A program made the position numbers and the translations under genes. 8,348 bases of DNA. Source: Rhodospirillales bacterium. Lineage in GTDB: Bacteria; Pseudomonadota; Alphaproteobacteria; Acetobacterales; Acetobacteraceae. Shown here piece by piece: positions 4,907 to 8,348 of this stretch (position 1 is its first letter; each line of letters begins with the position of its first letter). Under the pieces are notes generated by a model. It was not told the origin of the DNA and made no database searches. It saw nothing but the letters and a program-made list of their open reading frames with translations. The stretch is taken from NCBI GenBank assembly GCA_903644035.1, contig CAHJXG010000531.1, positions 1-8,348 of the forward strand, read 5' to 3'.

Positions 4907-7382
4907 CGCCGCCCCCCACCATCTCGGCCTGCACCACGTCGGCGAACTGGTTGGCGGTGCGCGGCTTCACGGCCTCCTTCCAGGGGTCGTAGGCCGCCTC
5001 GACGGAGGCGAGCATGGCCTGGTCCAGCGCCTCCGCCGTGCCGTCGGCGTCGTCCACCACGATGGCCCGGATGCGCTCCAGGCCGATGCGCGGCACGAAG
5101 CTGTAGGTGCGCTCCTTCCACTTCGCATGCTCGCGGTAGTACTGCATGAACCGGCCGGAGATCTGCATGGCCGCGTCCTCGCCCTCGACGACGCAGAGCA
5201 GGTCGCCCTTGCGGATGTGGGCGCCTGCGGCACCGCCGACGTAGATCTCCCACTTGTCGTCGCCGATGGCGACCAGCCCCACGTCCTTCACCATCGCCTC
5301 CGAGCAGTTGCGCGGGCAGCCGGCGGTGGCGAGCTTCATCTTGGCCGGGCTGTCGATGCCGCGGAACCGGCGCTCGATCCTGGTCGCCAGCCCCATGCTG
5401 TCGCCGAGGCCGAAACGGCAGAACTCGGTGCCGATGCAGCTCTTGCAGGTGCGGTAGCTCTTGCCCCAGGCGGTGCCGGCCGGCATGTCGAGGTCCTGCC
5501 ACACGCCGGGCAGATCGGCCTTGGCGATGCCCACCAGGTCGATCCGCTGCCCGCCGGTGAGCTTCACCAGCGGCACCTGATACTTCACCGCGACCTGGGC
5601 GATGCGCATCAGCTCGGCGGGCGTGCAGACGCCGCCGGCCATCTCGGGCACGACGGAGAAGGTGCCGTCCTTCTGGATGTTGGCGTGCACGCGGTCGTTG
5701 ATGAAGCGCGCATCGCGCTCGTCCTCGTACTCGCCGGCCCAGATGGTGGCGAGCAGGCTCGCAAGCGGCGGCTTGCTGGCCGCGTCCTCGCCCTGGGGCG
5801 CCAGCGCCGCGAACACCGCGGAGACCGAACGCAGGCCCTGCTCCCTGATTTTCGCCACCAGCTCGGGCTTCGCCAGCGGGATGGCGGGCACGTAGTAGTG
5901 GATGCTCGGGTCCTCCTCCGCCTCGCCGCCGCAGAACCACTCGACCAGCTCGTTCACCAGCCCCTTGCAGGAGCCGCAGCCCATGCCGGCGCGGGTCGCC
6001 TTCATCACGGCGCTGCCGCTGCGCGCGCCGTCGGCGACGCAGGCGCCGATGGCGCCCTTGCTCACCCCGTTGCAGTTGCAGACCTGCGCATCGACCGGCA
6101 TCTCGTCGAGCGTCACCTTCTGCGGCGGCGCGCCGAGGTCGAACAGCAGCTCCAGCCGCTCGTCCGGCAGGCGGCTGTCTCGGTCGAAGGCCTGCATCAG
6201 GTAGGCCGCCTTGCTGATGTCGCCCATCAGGATGCCGCCCACCAGCCGTCCGTCGCGCACGATCAGCTTCTTGTAGGTGCCGCGCTTGGGTTCACTGAAC
6301 TGGATCACCTCGTCGGCGTCGCTGGCCGGCTCGGTGATGCCCATGCTGGCCAGCTCGACGCCCATGACCTTCAGCTTGGTGGCGAGCTTGCTGCCGAGGT
6401 ACTCGGCCCCGGTGTTTGCTCCCGTCACCTGGTCGGCGAACACCTTGGCCTGGTCCCAGAGCGGCGCCACCAGGCCATACACCTTGCCCCGATGCTGCAC
6501 GCATTCGCCCACCGCATAGATGTGCGGGTCGTCCGGGCTGCGCATGGTGTTGTCCACCACGATGGCCCGCTCCACCGTCAGCCCGGCGCGGCTGCCGATC
6601 TCGGCGTTCGGACGGATGCCGGCGGAGACGACGACCATGTCGCAGGCCAGCTCGGTCCCGTCCTTGAAGCGCAGGCCGGCGACCTTCTCGCCTTCCAGCA
6701 GCACGGTGGTCGTCATCTTGCCCAGGTGCACCTGGACGCCCATGCCCTCCATCGCGCGGCGCAGCATGGCGCCGCCGGCCGTGTCGAGCTGCATGTCCAT
6801 CAGATGCTGGCCCAGGTGGATGACGTGCACCTCGCAGCCATGGTTGAGCAGGCCGCGCGCCGCCTCCAGCCCCAGCAGGCCGCCGCCGATCACCGCGGCG
6901 CGCTTGCTGCGGGCGGCCTCGGCCACGATGGCGTTGCAGTCGTCGATGCCGCGGAACGCGAAGATGCCGGGGCGCAGCCGGCCGCCCTCGGCCCAGACGC
7001 CCTCCATCGGTGGGATGAAGGCGCGGCTGCCGGTGGCGATCAGCAGGATGTCGTATTCCTCCTGCACGCCGTTGTCGGCCGTCACCACCCGGGCCGCGCG
7101 GTCGATGTGCGTCACGCGGGCGCCGCTGTGCAGGCGGATGCTGTTCTCCTTATACCAGTCCAGCGGGTTGATGTAGATCTCGCTGTGATCCTGCTGGCCG
7201 CTCAGGATGTTGGACAGCAGGATACGGTTGTAGTTGCCGTAGGGCTCGTCGCCGAACATGGTGATGCTGAACTGCTCCGCGCCGCCGCGGGCCAGCACCT
7301 CCTCCACGGCGCGCGCGCCGGCCATCCCGTTGCCGATCACCACTAGCTTGCGGACGGTGCTGCCGAACGTCATGCCATCCAT
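4899..7382 (-). CDS. nirB: Nitrite reductase [NAD(P)H] large subunit NirB (827 aa)
   Basis: Catalytic subunit for the six-electron reduction of nitrite to ammonium, in the cytoplasm. Domain order is the full family pattern: FAD-binding GNGMAG (residues 17-22), NAD(P)H-binding GGGLLGLEA (about 166-174), FAD motif DPHIYAVGEC (about 285-294), a BFD-type [2Fe-2S] domain with Cys435, Cys437, Cys469 and Cys472, a sulfite/nitrite reductase ferredoxin-like half-domain (about 560-625), and the siroheme/[4Fe-4S] site with Cys649-x5-Cys655 and Cys689-x3-Cys693. Electrons pass from NAD(P)H through FAD and the clusters to siroheme. Length matches the usual 800-850 aa. The start at 7382 is supported by AGGGG six bases upstream; Met4 is too far from it. 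It is nine bases after orf114 and overlaps nirD. Confidence 0.97.
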   Translation of the reverse strand: MDGMTFGSTVRKLVVIGNGMAGARAVEEVLARGGAEQFSITMFGDEPYGNYNRILLSNILSGQQDHSEIYINPLDWYKENSIRLHSGARVTHIDRAARVVTADNGVQEEYDILLIATGSRAFIPPMEGVWAEGGRLRPGIFAFRGIDDCNAIVAEAARSKRAAVIGGGLLGLEAARGLLNHGCEVHVIHLGQHLMDMQLDTAGGAMLRRAMEGMGVQVHLGKMTTTVLLEGEKVAGLRFKDGTELACDMVVVSAGIRPNAEIGSRAGLTVERAIVVDNTMRSPDDPHIYAVGECVQHRGKVYGLVAPLWDQAKVFADQVTGANTGAEYLGSKLATKLKVMGVELASMGITEPASDADEVIQFSEPKRGTYKKLIVRDGRLVGGILMGDISKAAYLMQAFDRDSRLPDERLELLFDLGAPPQKVTLDEMPVDAQVCNCNGVSKGAIGACVADGARSGSAVMKATRAGMGCGSCKGLVNELVEWFCGGEAEEDPSIHYYVPAIPLAKPELVAKIREQGLRSVSAVFAALAPQGEDAASKPPLASLLATIWAGEYEDERDARFINDRVHANIQKDGTFSVVPEMAGGVCTPAELMRIAQVAVKYQVPLVKLTGGQRIDLVGIAKADLPGVWQDLDMPAGTAWGKSYRTCKSCIGTEFCRFGLGDSMGLATRIERRFRGIDSPAKMKLATAGCPRNCSEAMVKDVGLVAIGDDKWEIYVGGAAGAHIRKGDLLCVVEGEDAAMQISGRFMQYYREHAKWKERTYSFVPRIGLERIRAIVVDDADGTAEALDQAMLASVEAAYDPWKEAVKPRTANQFADVVQAEMVGGGDD

Positions 7383-7388
7383 GATTGT

Positions 7389-7393
7389 CCCCT
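7389..7393 (-). promoter_or_regulatory. Ribosome binding site of nirB, on the stop codon of the upstream gene
   Basis: On the minus strand AGGGG includes the last two bases of the orf114 TAG stop and lies six bases before ATG 7382. Ribosomes ending orf114 would stop over this site, so nirB translation is probably coupled to orf114. Confidence 0.65.
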
Positions 7394-7736
7394 AAATCTC
7401 GACCAGGCCGACATCGAGCGCCAGCGTGCCGCCGGTGCCGGAGGGCGCCGCGACCAGCAGCTCCAGCCGCGTCTCGGGCGCCAGGTCCTCGACCACGACC
7501 AGCGGGATATGCACGGCGCCCTTGGCGCCGATGGGGAAGACGCGCATCGGCGTGCCGTCCCGCGTCAGCACGACGGCCACCATCTCGGACGCGCTGCTGC
7601 CGGCGCGGAAGTAGATCATCTGCGCGCGGCGGTCGCCGGGCACGTTGTAGGACACGTCCAAGGGGACGGGCGCGTCGTAGCCGCGACCGTCGAACCTGTG
7701 CATCCCCGTCAGGATGCGGGGGGTGCTTTCTCTCAT
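7392..7736 (-). CDS. Uncharacterised beta-rich protein in the nitrate/nitrite assimilation operon (114 aa)
   Basis: I do not recognise this family. The start at 7736 is firm: AGGAGG lies six bases upstream and the ATG overlaps the nasA stop as ATGA; the longer frame to 7862 lies inside nasA. The protein has no Cys, no signal peptide and no membrane segment. After about 22 N-terminal residues it reads as alternating strands and turns: PLDVSYNV (25-32), AQMIYFRAG (38-46), MVAVVLTRDG (52-61), PMRVFPIG (63-70), AVHIPLVVVED (74-84), TRLELLVAAP (89-98) and TLALDVGLVEI (104-114), consistent with a small beta-sandwich. Nothing suggests a cofactor site. Its place between nasA and nirB with coupling on both sides suggests a cytoplasmic accessory or docking role for these reductases, which is inference from position only. 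Confidence 0.82.
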   Translation of the reverse strand: MRESTPRILTGMHRFDGRGYDAPVPLDVSYNVPGDRRAQMIYFRAGSSASEMVAVVLTRDGTPMRVFPIGAKGAVHIPLVVVEDLAPETRLELLVAAPSGTGGTLALDVGLVEI

Positions 7737-8348
7737 TCGGTTCCTCCTGTGAGCGTGGCCGCGCGGTCCAGGCGGACGGCGCAGGCCTTGTATTCGGGAA
7801 TGCGCGACACCGGATCGAGCGCCGCGATGGTCAGGTGGTTGGCGTTGCCCTCGCCGCTCCAATGGAACGGCATGAAAACGGTGTCCCGCCGGATGTCCCG
7901 CGTCAGGCGCGCCACCATGCGAGCCTCGCCGCGCCGCGTCGTGAGCCGTACCGCGTCGCCGGCCTGGATGCCGTGCTGGCGCGCGGTGTCGGGGTGAATC
8001 TCGGCAAACGCCGCGGGTTCGGCGGCGGCGAGTTCGGGGACGCGCCGGGTCTGGGCGCCGGTCTGGTAATGGCCCATGACGCGCCCGGTGGTCAGCACCA
8101 ACGGGTACTCGGCGCAGGGCGGCTCGGCGACTCCGCGATGCTCGACCGGGTGGAAGCGGGCCAGCCCGTCGGGGTGGGCGAAGCGTTCGGTGAACAGACG
8201 GGGCGTGCCGGGGTGCGAGGCGTCCGGACAGGGCCAGAACAGCCCGGCCTCCTCCTGCACCCGGTCCCAGCCCGTGCCGGCGTAGTCGGCCGGGCCGCCC
8301 GAGGTCGCGCGGCGGAACTCGGCGCCGGTGGTGGCCGCGTCGCCGGAG
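7733..8348 (-). CDS. nasA: Assimilatory nitrate reductase catalytic subunit NasA, C-terminal part
   Basis: About 204 C-terminal residues of a molybdopterin oxidoreductase are visible; the gene continues past the right edge, and the GTG at 8260 is internal. The segment holds LFWPCP and HPGTPRLF, then the molybdopterin-dinucleotide-binding domain: EYPLVLTTGRVMGHYQTGAQTRR, a GDAVRLTTRRGE strand pair, VFMPFHWSGEGNANHLT and a closing ALDPVSRIPEYKACAVR. These blocks are typical of NasA-type nitrate reductases, and the downstream orf114-nirB-nirD set supports this over formate dehydrogenase, a related alternative. It would reduce nitrate to nitrite in the cytoplasm at a Mo-bis-MGD centre. The protein ends 12 residues after the last conserved block, so there is no C-terminal BFD-type [2Fe-2S] domain as found in some NasA. 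The N-terminal Fe-S region is not visible. Confidence 0.88.
   Translation of the reverse strand, partial: SGDAATTGAEFRRATSGGPADYAGTGWDRVQEEAGLFWPCPDASHPGTPRLFTERFAHPDGLARFHPVEHRGVAEPPCAEYPLVLTTGRVMGHYQTGAQTRRVPELAAAEPAAFAEIHPDTARQHGIQAGDAVRLTTRRGEARMVARLTRDIRRDTVFMPFHWSGEGNANHLTIAALDPVSRIPEYKACAVRLDRAATLTGGTE
7743..7748 (-). promoter_or_regulatory. Strong ribosome binding site of the 114-aa gene, inside nasA
   Basis: AGGAGG on the minus strand lies six bases before ATG 7736, within the last codons of nasA. A consensus site here points to high translation of the small protein, independent of simple read-through from nasA. Confidence 0.75.

Noticed and set aside
4689..7346. Very long open frame (885 codons) on the plus strand opposite nirB
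   Set aside because: It is antisense to a complete nirB with all cofactor motifs; the product is a His/Leu/Asp/Ala/Val-rich repeat-like string, typical of the frame opposite a GC-rich gene.
1..8348. CRISPR array, insertion sequence, integrase, toxin-antitoxin or phage genes
   Set aside because: No regularly spaced repeats, no terminal inverted repeats flanking a transposase, and no such protein motifs were seen on either strand.

Overview
The window is GC-rich (roughly two thirds G+C in the genes) and looks like chromosome of an alphaproteobacterium. Protein character, a Tat-type lactonase and the nasA/nirBD set would fit Rhodospirillales/Acetobacteraceae, but that placement is inference from general resemblance; no 16S gene or other marker is present.

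Layout. (1) 1-1034, plus strand: C-terminal part of a Dcp-type M3 zinc metallopeptidase whose 5' end lies outside the window. (2) 1035-1264: intergenic, holding an inverted repeat at 1121-1152. (3) 1265-1549, plus: small protein resembling a lone ACT-like domain. (4) 1639-1717, minus: solitary tRNA-Ile(GAT) with encoded CCA and a plausible promoter. (5) 1792-2079, minus: small helical protein of unknown function. (6) 2080-2361: intergenic, with a GC-poor patch, a 13-base perfect match to the anti-Shine-Dalgarno complement, and a palindrome before the next gene. (7) 2362-3216, plus: classical short-chain dehydrogenase/reductase. (8) 3228-4469, minus: Tat-exported seven-bladed lactonase-family protein, convergent with the SDR. 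(9) 4580-8348, minus: a tightly packed nitrogen-assimilation operon transcribed nasA (3' part only) -> 114-aa unknown -> nirB -> nirD.

The right half works as one unit. NasA, a molybdenum bis-MGD enzyme, reduces nitrate to nitrite; NirB/NirD, a siroheme, FAD and Fe-S enzyme, reduces nitrite to ammonium with NAD(P)H. Junctions are tight: nasA/orf114 share ATGA, orf114 and nirB are 9 bases apart with the nirB Shine-Dalgarno on the orf114 stop, and nirB/nirD overlap by 8 bases. The least explained member is the 114-aa protein between nasA and nirB, which I cannot assign to a family. The lactonase gene follows nirD by 110 bases with its own ribosome binding site and need not be functionally linked.

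Most of the window is ordinary housekeeping or assimilatory sequence. I see no CRISPR array, insertion sequence, phage gene or defence system. The items most worth checking are the 114-aa operon member, the 2080-2361 intergenic region and the slightly irregular tRNA-Ile.
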